DNA of 64,000 bases from Methanosarcina siciliae T4/M (GTDB lineage: Archaea; Halobacteriota; Methanosarcinia; Methanosarcinales; Methanosarcinaceae). Positions 54,950 to 64,000 of this stretch are shown here, piece after piece; position 1 is the first letter of the stretch, and every line of letters starts with the position of its first letter. Made by a program: the position numbers and the translations under genes. The notes under the pieces are model-generated. The model was not told the origin of the DNA. It worked only from the letters and a program-made list of their open reading frames with translations, and did not search any database. Location of the stretch: the NCBI RefSeq assembly GCF_000970085.1, contig NZ_CP009506.1, forward strand, positions 1,550,001-1,614,000. Direction: 5' to 3'.

Positions 54950-55132
54950 GTGAAAAAAGATCTTATGGATATTCTGGCTTGCCCTATATGTAAGGGCGAT
55001 CTGATTTTGAACGTTGTTGAAGAAAATGAAGAAGAGGTCATATCCGGAACCCTCTACTGCCCGGTATGTAAAGAGCATTATCCTGTAGATGAGGGGATTC
55101 CTAATTTGCTTCCTCCGGACCTCAGGAACTGA
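54950..55132 (+). CDS. Trm112-like small zinc protein
   Basis: 60 residues: LMDILACPICKGDL with CPIC, then LYCPVCKEHYPVDEGIPNLL with CPVC, the Trm112/UPF0434 pattern. Archaeal Trm112 binds and activates several RNA and protein methyltransferases. Start is GTG 54950 after GGTGA. A membrane-protein gene begins within 15 bp, so the two are probably co-transcribed. Confidence 0.88.
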   Translation: MKKDLMDILACPICKGDLILNVVEENEEEVISGTLYCPVCKEHYPVDEGIPNLLPPDLRN

Positions 55133-55146
55133 TGTGAGGGTTGAAC

Positions 55147-55884
55147 TTGGAGCAGATATTCCAGAATGTTATCATTAACCGGCAGGAAATAAACTCTATA
55201 GAGTTTGAAAAAGAAAGCATTGAGATCCCTCTCTATCCCGGTGAAGAGGAGACTTTCGAAATCCTGATTACAAATCACGGATCTCCAACCCATATTCACC
55301 TTTCCGTTAGTGAAGAACTGAAAGGTCAGATCACTTTTTTGCGGGACAACCCCTATGTGCTCCAGAAGGAATACGTATCCGCAGTTGCAAGAATCCCGCA
55401 GGAAGGCAGGGTACTTACAAAAGGTCAGATCTTCATCACCGCAGGGTACGGTTCAAAAAAGAAAGGTTTTCCTGTCCAGCTCGGAAAGGTCGAGGCAAAG
55501 CCGCAGGATCTCTCAAAGGACGAGCCTGGGAAATGGGAAGAAGATACTGAAGAATTTATATCTTCAAGGCCTTCAGTGTCAGAGCCTGTAAAGAAAACCT
55601 CACGTCCGAGGACAGGAGGCGGTTCTGGCGGGATTCTGGGGGGCTTTAAAGGAGGGATTTCTTCTCCGGGAAAAAGGACCCGAATAGGTACGGGGAAGAA
55701 CGAAAGATTTCCACTGGTCCTGGCTTTCGGAGGTTTTTTGCTGCTCATGTGCTTATTCTTCCTGTACTTCATCCTGCCAGCCGGACTCCAGTTCAATGTC
55801 AGTTTTATTCAGGCCCTTTTATTCTCAATCCTGTTTGTGACCTGTACCACTTACATCCTGCTAAACATCATGGAAGAAGGTTGA
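55147..55884 (+). CDS. Membrane protein with an N-terminal beta domain
   Basis: About 245 residues. Residues 1-115 form a beta-sandwich-like domain (EIPLYPGEEETFEILITNHG resembles an archaeal Ig/COG1470-type module). A Gly/Pro/basic linker (GGGSGGILGGFKGG) follows, then two C-terminal membrane helices (about 192-212 and 220-240). I recognise it only as a conserved archaeal membrane protein, function unknown. TTG 55147 lies six bases after GTGAGGG and is preferred to TTG 55141. It follows the Trm112-like gene directly. Confidence 0.7.
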   Translation: MEQIFQNVIINRQEINSIEFEKESIEIPLYPGEEETFEILITNHGSPTHIHLSVSEELKGQITFLRDNPYVLQKEYVSAVARIPQEGRVLTKGQIFITAGYGSKKKGFPVQLGKVEAKPQDLSKDEPGKWEEDTEEFISSRPSVSEPVKKTSRPRTGGGSGGILGGFKGGISSPGKRTRIGTGKNERFPLVLAFGGFLLLMCLFFLYFILPAGLQFNVSFIQALLFSILFVTCTTYILLNIMEEG

Positions 55885-56325
55885 GTAACGCCGAAAGACC
55901 TGGCTTGTATCCTATTTTGCAGTCCGGATGAAATCTATTTAGCCAGAATAAGATTTTCAGAAAAGTAATATTCCCGGTTAGCAGGATTTTTCGATAAGCT
56001 CGCTTATCTTAATTTCTTTCCTGCTTAATTTCTTTCCCGTATCTTTTCCTAATTAAATTTTTCAGGTCTGAGTTTTTCCGGTTCTTTTTTAGTTTTTTCT
56101 AAGGCGTCGTTGTAAGCAGGACTCGGTTTCCGTTTACTATTTGAGTTTGTTCTTTTAGGGAATTAGAGAGTATTTTTTATATCATGAAGATATTGGTATT
56201 GTGTTCGTACACAAGCATTGAAGTAAAGCATTTGATATATTATCTGATTGTTTTTTAGTCTAAAATTCACAGGAATCTTTTGGTCTAAAACCCTTTATTA
56301 GAAAAATTATTGAGGAAGCTTACCC
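55885..56325. other. Intergenic before pyrG
   Basis: About 440 bases. GATAAGC-TC-GCTTATC (55993-56008) is a perfect inverted repeat and a candidate terminator for the preceding gene. TTTGATATATTATC near 56230 is a plausible pyrG TATA element. Confidence 0.45.
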
Positions 56326-57930
56326 ATGAAATATATCGTAGTTACCGGTGGGGTGATGAGCGGGCTTGGGAAAGGCATTACCATCGCGTCCATCGGCAGA
56401 AATCTGAAAAATAAAGGTTATAAAGTTACGGCTATCAAGATTGACCCTTACATCAATATTGATGCAGGCACCATGAGCCCCTACCAGCACGGGGAAGTTT
56501 TTGTGCTCAGGGACGGTGGCGAAGTTGACCTGGATCTCGGAAACTACGAGAGGTTCCTTGACACGGAACTTACCCGAGACCACAACCTTACCACAGGTAA
56601 GGTTTACCAGGAAGTGATCGCCAAGGAGAGAAGAGGGGACTACCTCGGAAAGACTGTTCAGATTATCCCCCATATAACCAACGAGATCAAGAATAGGATA
56701 AGAAAGGTTGCAGCCAGGAGTGGGGCTGATATCTGTCTTATCGAGATCGGAGGGACTGTTGGAGACATTGAGAGTATGCCTTTCCTTGAAGCTGTCCGTC
56801 AGATGCACAGGGAAGAACCTTCCGAAAATATTGTCTTTATTCACGTCACCCTTGTTATGGAAGACCTCCAGGGCGAGCAAAAAACCAAACCTTCTCAGCA
56901 TTCGGTGAAGGAACTCCGGGCTCTTGGTCTGAGCCCTGAAGTGATAGTTACGAGATCAGGGACTCCCCTTCAGGAAAGTGCCAAGGAAAAAATCGCCTTG
57001 TTCTGTGATGTGCCTCAGGAACTGGTTATCAGCGCTCATGATGCCGCTGATATTTATGAAGTGCCTCTTGAGATTGAAGAGCAGGGCCTGACCACCCAGC
57101 TCATGAAGCACCTGAAGCTGGAGTCCAGTGTAGAGGACAATGGATGGAGGGAAATGGTTGCAAGGATGAAGTCCACAACTGAAGAGGTCAAGCTGGCAAT
57201 CGTGGGCAAATACACAAACCTTGAAGACTCTTACCTCAGTATCCTTGAAGCTGTCAAGCATGGAGGAATTGATAATGGTTGTAAGGTTGAAGTCAACATG
57301 GTTGAGGCTGAGACCCTGGAAGAAGACCCTGCAGAGATTGAGAAGCTAGGACAGTTTGACGGCATCCTGATTCCCGGAGGTTTTGGAGAACGCGGAACTG
57401 AAGGCAAGATGCTTGCAATCAAATTCGCCAGGGAAAATGATATCCCATTCCTCGGAATCTGCCTGGGCATGCAGCTTGCTGTGATCGAATTTGCCAGAAA
57501 CGTCGTAAATCTTGAAAACGCAAACAGTACGGAGTTTGATGAAGACACTCCTTACCCGGTAATTGACATCCTCCCGGAGCAGACCGGAGTTGCGGATATG
57601 GGCGGCACCATGCGCCTTGGGGACTATGACGCTATCCTCAAAGAAGGTTCCCTTGCTACAAAACTCTACGAAACTAATTACATTGTCGAGCGCCATCGCC
57701 ACAGGTATGAGGTGAACCCCGATTTCGTGGACAGGCTTGAATCCTTTGGCATAATCTTTTCCGGCAAAAACAAAAACAGAATGGAAATCGCCGAAATTCC
57801 CGGCAAACGTTTCTTCTTTGCCTCTCAGTTCCACCCCGAGTTCAGGTCAAGACCGGGCAGGCCGTCTCCCCCGTTCAAGGGCCTCGTCAGGGCAATGTGC
57901 AAATATAAAAAGGAAAAGGAAGGCCAGTAA
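56326..57930 (+). CDS. pyrG: CTP synthase
   Basis: 534 residues. It turns UTP into CTP with glutamine and ATP, the last pyrimidine step, and also supplies CTP for CarS lipid activation. Seen: the synthetase P loop GGVMSGLGKG near residue 8, DPYINIDAGTMSPYQHGEVF, and the glutamine amidotransferase domain with the nucleophile Cys379 in GICLGMQ and FHPEF near the C-terminus. Full family length, monocistronic by spacing. Confidence 0.96.
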   Translation: MKYIVVTGGVMSGLGKGITIASIGRNLKNKGYKVTAIKIDPYINIDAGTMSPYQHGEVFVLRDGGEVDLDLGNYERFLDTELTRDHNLTTGKVYQEVIAKERRGDYLGKTVQIIPHITNEIKNRIRKVAARSGADICLIEIGGTVGDIESMPFLEAVRQMHREEPSENIVFIHVTLVMEDLQGEQKTKPSQHSVKELRALGLSPEVIVTRSGTPLQESAKEKIALFCDVPQELVISAHDAADIYEVPLEIEEQGLTTQLMKHLKLESSVEDNGWREMVARMKSTTEEVKLAIVGKYTNLEDSYLSILEAVKHGGIDNGCKVEVNMVEAETLEEDPAEIEKLGQFDGILIPGGFGERGTEGKMLAIKFARENDIPFLGICLGMQLAVIEFARNVVNLENANSTEFDEDTPYPVIDILPEQTGVADMGGTMRLGDYDAILKEGSLATKLYETNYIVERHRHRYEVNPDFVDRLESFGIIFSGKNKNRMEIAEIPGKRFFFASQFHPEFRSRPGRPSPPFKGLVRAMCKYKKEKEGQ

Positions 57931-58242
57931 TCCTAAAGGAAGGACAATAAACCCTACCAGAGTGATTAGGGAGAATTTGCTCTCTATAATCCTCTTTTCT
58001 GCTTTTTTCAATTCTTTACTGATATTCTATAAATTAGATTCCCTAACTGAAATTTCTGAAAAACCGGTTTTTAAGCCTTTTATATAATTATACGGGGGTC
58101 GGAGAATTTTTCTTATGGGAAACTGATAAATAGTTCTAAAAATGAAAATAGGGGATTAATATGATATCTGTTGAGGTACTGTATTGAAGTGGTATCTGAA
58201 CGGATATTCTTGACTTCATTAAATTCTATGAAGGTATGCAAT
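57931..58242. other. Intergenic after pyrG
   Basis: About 310 AT-rich bases with TTTTATATAATTATAC near 58078 as a likely TATA element for the small basic gene. No other feature. Confidence 0.4.
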
Positions 58243-58377
58243 ATGGCAATGTCTAAAAAAGATTTGGAGAAGAAAAAAAGCGCTAAGAGAGAAAAGATGC
58301 AGGAGCTGGAAAAACTGGCTTCTGCGGGCAGCAAGGATGCAAAGAAGAAACTTGCAAAGGAAAGGAAGAAAAAATAA
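58243..58377 (+). CDS. Tiny lysine-rich protein
   Basis: 44 residues, MAMSKKDLEKKKSAKREKMQ at the start and ending KKLAKERKKK; about 40 percent lysine plus arginine. ATG 58243 follows AAGGT. Probably an RNA-, DNA- or ribosome-associated peptide, judging by charge alone. A hairpin TCCGGG...CCCGGA (about 58422-58449) follows the stop and may end the transcript. Confidence 0.6.
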   Translation: MAMSKKDLEKKKSAKREKMQELEKLASAGSKDAKKKLAKERKKK

Positions 58378-59226
58378 TCTTTGATATCTTTCTCCTTTTT
58401 GTTTTACATTCGTGAGAAGGTCCGGGGCTTATAAAACCCGGTCCCGGAGATTTCTTTTAAGTCACTTTGTAATTTCTCTGTTTTCAATATTCCATTTTCT
58501 TTTTCCTGAAAAAATGCTCTCCGGTAGTTGAGTCCGTTTTTTATTCCTTCGATTCTCATAAAAAAATTCCAATACATCAACAGATGATTTTATTTCATTA
58601 CTAACATTAATTGTCGGACAGCCTCTTCAGGGTGAGGTGGCCGCCCGCAATTTGATTTTTACCTGGTGTATTGACAGAACTTTCTTGCTTGGGGTAATCC
58701 CGGTGCTTTTTATGGCATATGGAGACGGGATAACCGGAATAATAAGGAACCTGAAGTATAATTTTCCGGATTCTTTTCTTCATTCCTTTGATTCTTTTCT
58801 TACAACCCTTTATACTTATTTTTCCCGAGTAGCCCTTAAGCCTGCCTTGAAAGCCTGTATATTTAAATCGTTCATCCCATACATGTTAAAATTTCATATA
58901 TATCTGAGGGAATACATTAAGAAATATTTTATATCAGGAGATGAGATATATAAGGTGTTAAAAGGGGAATTTGCAGAGTTTCAGTTATTGGATTAACTGT
59001 TCGGAAGATGGGGTTTCAACTAACTATATCGCTATATACACAATCGAAATAAAAAAATGATAATAATAACCTTCTATAGATAATTGTTTTTAAAAATTTA
59101 TATTATACCGATTAATACACCGATTAATATGCAGATCAACATGCATCTTCCAAAAATAACCTGAAACTTTTTGATACAGAACTTCTTGATATTTATCACT
59201 CTTTATATTTATGGGGGTAGAATAAA
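58378..59226. other. Mostly non-coding, with a gene remnant
   Basis: About 850 bases. Apart from the hairpin at about 58422 and the remnant at 58610-58760 I see no gene. AT-rich DNA near 59090-59215 should hold the promoter of the HEAT-repeat gene. Confidence 0.4.
58607..58762 (+). pseudogene. Remnant of a dolichol-kinase/CDP-alcohol-type membrane enzyme
   Basis: The frame reads LIVGQPLQGEVAARNLIFTW, then LGVIPVLFMAYGDGITGIIR, then NLKY, after which the sequence loses family character. A-Y-G-D-G-x-x-G-I-x-R is the active motif region of dolichol/phytol kinase-like and CdsA-like enzymes. The start and end of the gene are missing, so this is a decayed piece. A 119-codon ORF from GTG 58637 runs through it. 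Confidence 0.4.
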
Positions 59227-60600
59227 ATGGATGAGAAAAAAAAGAGTTTAAGAAAGAAGGTCGAACGTTCTGTTTTCGCGGGGAACAGGGCAGCCGCTGC
59301 AAAAGAGCTGGGGAGTACCGGAGACCCTGAGGCTGTTCCCATTTTGATTAAGGCGCTTGAAGATTCCAGCCCGAAGGTAAAAATTGCGGCGTCTGATGCG
59401 CTGGGGAGACTTAACGACCCTGCTGCAGTCCCGGGTCTGATTAAAATGCTTGCTGAACCTGAAAATACTGTCAAGAAAACTGCAATAATTGCTCTGGGAA
59501 AGATAGGCACACCGGAGGCAGTTTCCGGAATTGTTAAAGGGTTCAGTGATCCGGATAAGTTCGTACAGAAAGAATCGGTAAAAGCTCTGATGAGAATCGG
59601 GTCTCTGGAATCTATTTCAGGGCTTACGGAAGCTCTTGGGAGTTCGGATACCCCCCTGAAAAAAAATTCAATAATCGCCCTTGGGAAAATAAATACTTAT
59701 GAAGCGGGCTGCGGGCTTATAAAAGCTCTTGAAGATCCGGACAACAGGGTAAGGCAGCGAGCTGTGAAAACCCTTGGAAAAAGGGGTAACCCGGATGTCC
59801 TTGCGGATCTGATGGAGTCGCTGAAAGACTCAAGACAACCGGTACATGAAGCAGCATCCGAAGCCCTCCGCAAAATAATAGCTGCATCAGACTCGGTCCC
59901 CGTTATGGTAAAGGCCCTGGATGCAACTGACAGAAATGTCAGGAAAACTGCAATAGAAGCTCTCTGGAAAGCAGGTACCTCTGAAGCCATTCCCCCCCTT
60001 TTGAGGGAGCTTGATGACGCGGACTGGTATTTGAGAAGTCGGGCTGCTGACGCACTTGCAGACATCGCTTCCCCTGAAGCTGCCCTGGGGCTTATTAAAG
60101 TCATGGATATCCATGACAGTCCTGTAAAGAAAATAATAGTGAATGCCCTTGGAAAAATCGGGACGGTTGAAGCCGTTGAAGGTTTGGTCAAAGCCCTTGA
60201 AGACCTTGATAGCTCGGTCCGGGAGACTGCAGCCCTTGTGCTTGGAAAGACAGGAAAAACAGAAGCTGTGCCAGGGCTTTTGAAAGCACTTCATGATTCG
60301 AAAAATGCCGTCCAGGAAGCTGCCGTGATCTCGCTTGGAGACCTGAAGGCAAAGGATGCGGTTCCTGAACTACTAAAAATCCTTGATGACCCTGAGGCTA
60401 AGACGCATAAAGCCGTAATCTCTACACTCGAAAAAATAGGTACACCCGAAGCAGTTTCGGGTCTTGCAAGAGCTCTTGAGAATCATGGCGCTTTTGTAAG
60501 AAGAGCTGCATTAAAGGCTCTCGAGAGAGTTGAGAAATCAGGCAATACCCTGGAAAAGGTAAAAAACCTCGGAACTTCAGGTTTCGAGGTTTCAGAATAA
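59227..60600 (+). CDS. HEAT-repeat (PBS-lyase-type) protein
   Basis: 457 residues, an almost unbroken array of about 14 HEAT-like units of ~31 residues (pattern D-P-E-A-V-P-x-L-I-K-A-L-E-D ... V-R-x-x-A-x-x-A-L-G-K-I-G). Soluble, no catalytic domain. Such arrays act as protein-interaction scaffolds; the PBS-lyase name reflects the repeat type only. GGGGGTAG precedes ATG 59227. Repeats are close to each other, so the array has probably expanded recently. Partner unknown. Confidence 0.9.
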   Translation: MDEKKKSLRKKVERSVFAGNRAAAAKELGSTGDPEAVPILIKALEDSSPKVKIAASDALGRLNDPAAVPGLIKMLAEPENTVKKTAIIALGKIGTPEAVSGIVKGFSDPDKFVQKESVKALMRIGSLESISGLTEALGSSDTPLKKNSIIALGKINTYEAGCGLIKALEDPDNRVRQRAVKTLGKRGNPDVLADLMESLKDSRQPVHEAASEALRKIIAASDSVPVMVKALDATDRNVRKTAIEALWKAGTSEAIPPLLRELDDADWYLRSRAADALADIASPEAALGLIKVMDIHDSPVKKIIVNALGKIGTVEAVEGLVKALEDLDSSVRETAALVLGKTGKTEAVPGLLKALHDSKNAVQEAAVISLGDLKAKDAVPELLKILDDPEAKTHKAVISTLEKIGTPEAVSGLARALENHGAFVRRAALKALERVEKSGNTLEKVKNLGTSGFEVSE

Positions 60601-60628
60601 GGTACCAGAACAATTACTCTTCCCGGGT

Positions 60629-61972
60629 TTACACCGAACATGTGAAGGGGGTAATTTTGCCCCCACCGGTCAGGGTATATGTTCTGCCCTTAAGCCAGCT
60701 ATTTGTACTTTCATCCGCGTCATAATAAATGGTGTAGCCGTTGTCTTTAATATTGGCCAGGGTGGGACCCTTATCAATCAGGCTCGTAAGGTAGGAAGTC
60801 CCGGTCACATCCCAGCTACTTGTCGAGTCCAGGGTGAGGACAATTGAGCCGGCTGTATTGTTTGCATTTATAGCTCCTGTAAGGCTGGTTCCATTCTCCA
60901 GTATGACTGTGACCGAGCTGAGGTTATCACATGTAATGTCCCCGTTAAGAACTTCCTCTTCAGCCTTAAGGGTCACTACACCACCGTTTGAACCCGTATT
61001 TCCCCACTTGTCGGCACTGGCTGTAAGAAGCGTGCCTGATGTTGCAGTTAAATCCGCACCTTTTAACTCAATTACGGAGTCTGTGTTCGTAATATAGAAC
61101 AGGGGACCGACTCCAGCCATAAGGGACCCGCCATTCATCTTAAAGATGCTGGTGCCCACTTCGGCATCCCCGGAGAAGTTCTGATACAGCATTACTCCGC
61201 ATTTTTTTGCGCCCGAGAGGGTAACATTCGTAATGGTAATGGAGTTTCTTCCTTCTATTACGGCAGCTTCGGACCTGATCGAAGTAATTACGGCTTTGGA
61301 AACCTTAATAACACCTGTTGAATAAATTCCTGGAGACCCTTCTCCTACCGTGTTCATGGTCCCTCCCTTAACGGTCACAGTTCCGCTGCCCCTGTCCGTT
61401 GCAATGGCTGCGCAGTGCTGCCCTTCGGTGCTGATATCCACATCGGTACAGGTTATGTTTCCGGTAAAGGTTGCATCCACGCCTCTTGAGCCATCACCTG
61501 TGGTCTTGATCTCTACATCAGACAGGATAATTGAAGACCCCGTACCCGTCGCAAAGACAGCATTGGAACCATTTGCGCTCGTGCTCACCGTACAGTTGGT
61601 GAGTTTTACCTTACTGCATGAATCTGCCAGTACTGCAGCATTGAGGCCGTAAAAGTCACTGTTTTCAATTGAAGAAGTGTTTCCAGTCTTTCTTATTGTT
61701 GAATCGGATAGAGTAAAAGTTCCGCCATCAGTAACTTTTATGCTGCTTTCATCGGGATTAGATGCAGTAATTACCTGGGTTGCCTGGGCTGAAGTCCCGC
61801 CACTCTGTGCATATGCCTTAGTTGTTATTGAAGCCGATGTTCTGTCCGACTCAGACTCCCCTGAACTGTCAGAGTCGGATAAGCATCCGCAGCCAGCGAG
61901 CGTAGTGAGAGTGATAATACTGGTGGCCAGCAGTAGCGCGACTACATTTCGAGATACAAGATATTTGTTCAT
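60629..61972 (-). CDS. Secreted lipoprotein with a right-handed beta-helix
   Basis: 447 residues. A signal peptide (about 1-26) ends in the lipobox LAGCGC, then an acidic Ser-rich linker (DSDSSGESESD). The rest is rich in short Ser/Thr/Gly/Val strands with regularly spaced N and D, such as SIILSDVEIKTTGDGSRGVD and TCTDVDISTEGQHCAA, typical of a pectate-lyase-like or Pmp-like beta-helix. ATG 61972 follows GAGGAAAAC; a TTG-type start at 62017 is out of place. Probably a surface adhesin or glycan-binding protein; the ligand is unknown. Confidence 0.8.
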   Translation of the reverse strand: MNKYLVSRNVVALLLATSIITLTTLAGCGCLSDSDSSGESESDRTSASITTKAYAQSGGTSAQATQVITASNPDESSIKVTDGGTFTLSDSTIRKTGNTSSIENSDFYGLNAAVLADSCSKVKLTNCTVSTSANGSNAVFATGTGSSIILSDVEIKTTGDGSRGVDATFTGNITCTDVDISTEGQHCAAIATDRGSGTVTVKGGTMNTVGEGSPGIYSTGVIKVSKAVITSIRSEAAVIEGRNSITITNVTLSGAKKCGVMLYQNFSGDAEVGTSIFKMNGGSLMAGVGPLFYITNTDSVIELKGADLTATSGTLLTASADKWGNTGSNGGVVTLKAEEEVLNGDITCDNLSSVTVILENGTSLTGAINANNTAGSIVLTLDSTSSWDVTGTSYLTSLIDKGPTLANIKDNGYTIYYDADESTNSWLKGRTYTLTGGGKITPFTCSV

Positions 61973-62208
61973 TTTCTGTTTTCCTCTTTCAGGGTAATTT
62001 CTTCTTGATAGTCTCAAGTGTGTAAAGGGATGTATAAAAACAATTTCCTGAATGATTAAATAATTATTTTACAGTTCAAAACAGGCAGTAAAAACGGTTA
62101 GAAAAAGGAAAGGACAGATCCTTCTATTGGATAGACCTTTCCATTTTTGCTCCTGAAGCCTTAAAAGAATCTAAACTTCAGGTTAATTTCCGACGCAGTT
62201 GAAAGGGT

Positions 62209-62874
62209 TTAGCTGAAAAGGGATTTCAGACTGTTAAGAAGACTTGCAAAGAAACCGGTTTCAGTGGAGCTTTCGGTCTCAGCATTTTCTGCATTATTTG
62301 TTTCTTCCTGTTCATCGGGAGCCTGTCCGGACATTCCCTGTTTTTCCGTACTCGCATTTTCGCCCATTGCGTTAGCCCCCTCTGGCCTCTCAGGGCGCTC
62401 TTCGGACATGTTCCCAGCGCCCTGTGAAGGTACCTGACTTCCGTTCTGACTTCCGTTCTGAGCCTGTTCTGGGCCAGGGCCCATCATTCCAAAACCGGAA
62501 ATGCTCTTCAATTCTTCAGGGGCCTCTTCAAGCAGGGCATCAAGCTCTTCTCGGATCTTCTGGAGGTCTGATTCAGATTCGGCTTCGGAAATTTCTTCTT
62601 TGATTGAAGTCAACCCGCTTATCAACTCTTCGGCGGATGCAAGGGTCTCATCGTCAATTTCTTCGGTGGAGTTTTCAAGAGTTTCTATCATCCTGTCAAC
62701 AGATTCGGTCATCCGGCTCTGCATAGTATCAAAATCTTCTTCCGGGAGGGAGGGCTCTGTTGTTTCCTCCTCAGCAAGTGCGCAACTGGGAACTACGCTG
62801 AACATTATCAGCAAAACGGAAAATATGGAAATTTTTTTCAGGGTAAAGAATTTAGTCAAATCAAAAAGTTTCAT
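62209..62874 (-). CDS. Secreted acidic coiled-coil protein 1
   Basis: 221 residues. Signal peptide to about residue 34 (ISIFSVLLIMFSVVPSCALA), a Glu-rich coiled coil (about 45-125), a Gln/Asn/Gly/Pro low-complexity stretch (GPGPEQAQNGSQNGSQ) and a short C-terminal amphipathic segment GFFASLLNSLKSLFS. GAGGT before ATG 62874 fixes the start. Its coiled-coil style (SAEELISGLTSIKEEISEAE) resembles the next gene, so they are local relatives. Function unknown. Confidence 0.75.
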   Translation of the reverse strand: MKLFDLTKFFTLKKISIFSVLLIMFSVVPSCALAEEETTEPSLPEEDFDTMQSRMTESVDRMIETLENSTEEIDDETLASAEELISGLTSIKEEISEAESESDLQKIREELDALLEEAPEELKSISGFGMMGPGPEQAQNGSQNGSQVPSQGAGNMSEERPERPEGANAMGENASTEKQGMSGQAPDEQEETNNAENAETESSTETGFFASLLNSLKSLFS

Positions 62875-63238
62875 GTATATAACCTCTAATGAATCTTCAT
62901 TCAGATAAAGAATCTTGCATTCGGATCGTATTCTGAAATATATAATTTTAAACATTTAATCGGAGAACATATTAGTAATAAAAATCCATCCAGGTAACCT
63001 GTGCCAGAAAAAGAACGGGAAAAGAGTGTGTGCTCTATCCCCCAATCCATTCCCTTTATCTAGGGTTCTGACAGATTACATAGTGCAGTTATAATGGGCT
63101 TCCTTCAGGAAACCTTTCCGATTTTTTGACTTCTATTCCCCAGTTATGGATTTTTGCGGATCTCCTTACTTAGGTTTTCGGTTTTGGTTTCTTAACTGGA
63201 TCTTTAAAGGAGGGATTTTTAATGATCATCTCAGAGGA
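62875..63238. other. Intergenic between related secreted proteins
   Basis: About 360 bases, AT-rich next to 62940 (ATATATAATTTTAAAC, the likely TATA element of the upstream gene on the minus strand). No gene seen. Confidence 0.4.
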
Positions 63239-64000
63239 TCAGTCCTCGGTGCTGTCATCCTTGCCGTTCTCCGGCAGGTTTTCAGGGCGCATGGGCATGT
63301 TTCCGCGACCACCCTGCATTTTGCCTTCTCTCTGCATTGGGCCACCCTGCTGCATCGGACCCTTCCCATCCTTCATTTCAGAGGACATAATTTCTCTGAG
63401 CTCATCAAGGGATTCAGCCCCTTCGACATCTGCGATCAGGGCAGTGAGTTCCTCAATCCTGGATTCGAGCTTTTCATCAGTTGCGTTTTCATCCCCCGTA
63501 AGCCTGGCGTTCAGCATCTCAATTTCCGTTTCAAGGGAATCAACGGTCCGGGTCTGCAGGTAATCAAATAAAATGTCCTCCAGTTCTGCAGCCGCTGAAG
63601 CCTCACTTACATCAGCATATAAGTTCTGAAGCTCAGCGATTTTCTCATTGAGCTCTTCAGCCCTGTCGTCTTCACCTGCTTCCTCAAGCTTGGTCTGCAT
63701 TTCTTCAAGCTGTTCGGTCATGTCCTGAAGAGAATCAAGCATATTAGTCTGGACCTCGGTAAAGTTCTCATCAGTTAAGTTCGCGACTTCAAAGAGGCAT
63801 GACCCGTACATTTCACAGGGTAATCCATTCTTTTCTCCAAAGCCCGCACTTTCAGCATTTGCCGGCCTGTCTGCGAGCAAAACCTCCTGCAGTTCTTCTG
63901 CACTTGAAGCCTCACTTACATTTTCATACTTGCTTTGAAGTTCAGCAATCTTTTCAGTAATTGAGTTAAGAATTTCAGCCTGAATCTCTGCGAAGTTTTC
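63239..64000 (-). CDS. Secreted-type acidic coiled-coil protein 2 (partial at window end)
   Basis: The frame runs from the window edge to the stop at 63239, at least 253 residues; the TTG at 63880 is internal. It consists of repeating units: ENFAEIQAEILNSITEKIAE with SKYENVSEASSAEELQEVL, then ENFTEVQTNMLDSLQDMTEQ with NLYADVSEASAAAELEDIL, then a third weaker unit. A Met/Gly/Gln-rich tail (GPMQQGGPMQREGKMQGGRG) follows. Related in style to the gene at 62209. The N-terminus, presumably a signal peptide, lies outside the window. Function unknown. Confidence 0.7.
   Translation of the reverse strand, partial: ENFAEIQAEILNSITEKIAELQSKYENVSEASSAEELQEVLLADRPANAESAGFGEKNGLPCEMYGSCLFEVANLTDENFTEVQTNMLDSLQDMTEQLEEMQTKLEEAGEDDRAEELNEKIAELQNLYADVSEASAAAELEDILFDYLQTRTVDSLETEIEMLNARLTGDENATDEKLESRIEELTALIADVEGAESLDELREIMSSEMKDGKGPMQQGGPMQREGKMQGGRGNMPMRPENLPENGKDDSTED

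Overview
The window reads as chromosomal DNA of a Methanosarcina species, most like M. mazei or M. acetivorans. This rests on gene content: coenzyme M biosynthesis (cysteate synthase plus fused ComDE), a methanogenesis marker 16 (DUF39-ferredoxin) protein, CDP-archaeol synthase, archaeal membrane LonB, a UPF0228 protein, HisKA_2 multi-PAS kinases, a Ccm cytochrome c assembly locus, and AT-rich intergenic DNA with archaeal TATA boxes. Species assignment is inference.

Region 1 (1-21,000) is an accessory block. A truncated membrane-protein end is followed by four large PAS/GAF sensor histidine kinases that share cassettes; two of them share an almost identical 1.3 kb start. Between them lie a homospermidine synthase, a UPF0228 protein and a truncated small gene. 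A Nudix/nucleotidyltransferase pair follows. Degenerate 3' ends of tRNA-Leu trail two of the kinases, and an intact tRNA-Leu(CAG) closes the block, so it may be a tRNA-targeted or tRNA-carried island. No response regulator is present.

Region 2 (21,000-36,500) is mostly core metabolism: argF, purD, pyrE, carS, a split ccmF with the halves in reverse order, an HTH regulator behind a long leader with a palindrome over its TATA box, a ubiquitin-like protein coupled to a 42-aa ORF, a tandemly duplicated tRNA Val-Phe-Gly cluster, marker 16, comDE and cysteate synthase.

Region 3 (36,700-51,100) holds a TPR-nitrilase fusion, two related TPR proteins and a small membrane protein built from two copies of the LonB membrane hairpin. 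LonB itself follows, with an N-terminal octapeptide repeat, then the TldD/TldE protease pair, two universal stress proteins and a Gate-domain transporter-like protein.

Region 4 (51,300-54,410) is a wrecked CO dehydrogenase locus. An intact CooF-like ferredoxin is followed by only the last ~46 codons of cooS. These abut an IS5-family element (perfect 16-bp ends, AGT duplication), and an ISH3-like element (perfect 14-bp ends, AAGTA duplication) lies beyond.

Region 5 (54,900-64,000) carries a Trm112-like protein, a membrane protein, pyrG, a tiny basic protein, a remnant of a lipid-kinase-like gene, a HEAT-repeat protein, a beta-helix lipoprotein and two related secreted acidic coiled-coil proteins, the last running off the window.

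The strongest candidates for something undescribed are the TPR/nitrilase/LonB-anchor cluster, the covarying hairpin repeat at 23.8 and 37.1 kb, the 42-aa ORF coupled to the ubiquitin-like protein, and the tRNA-Leu-associated kinase cassettes. All functions come from reading motifs by eye; no database search was possible.
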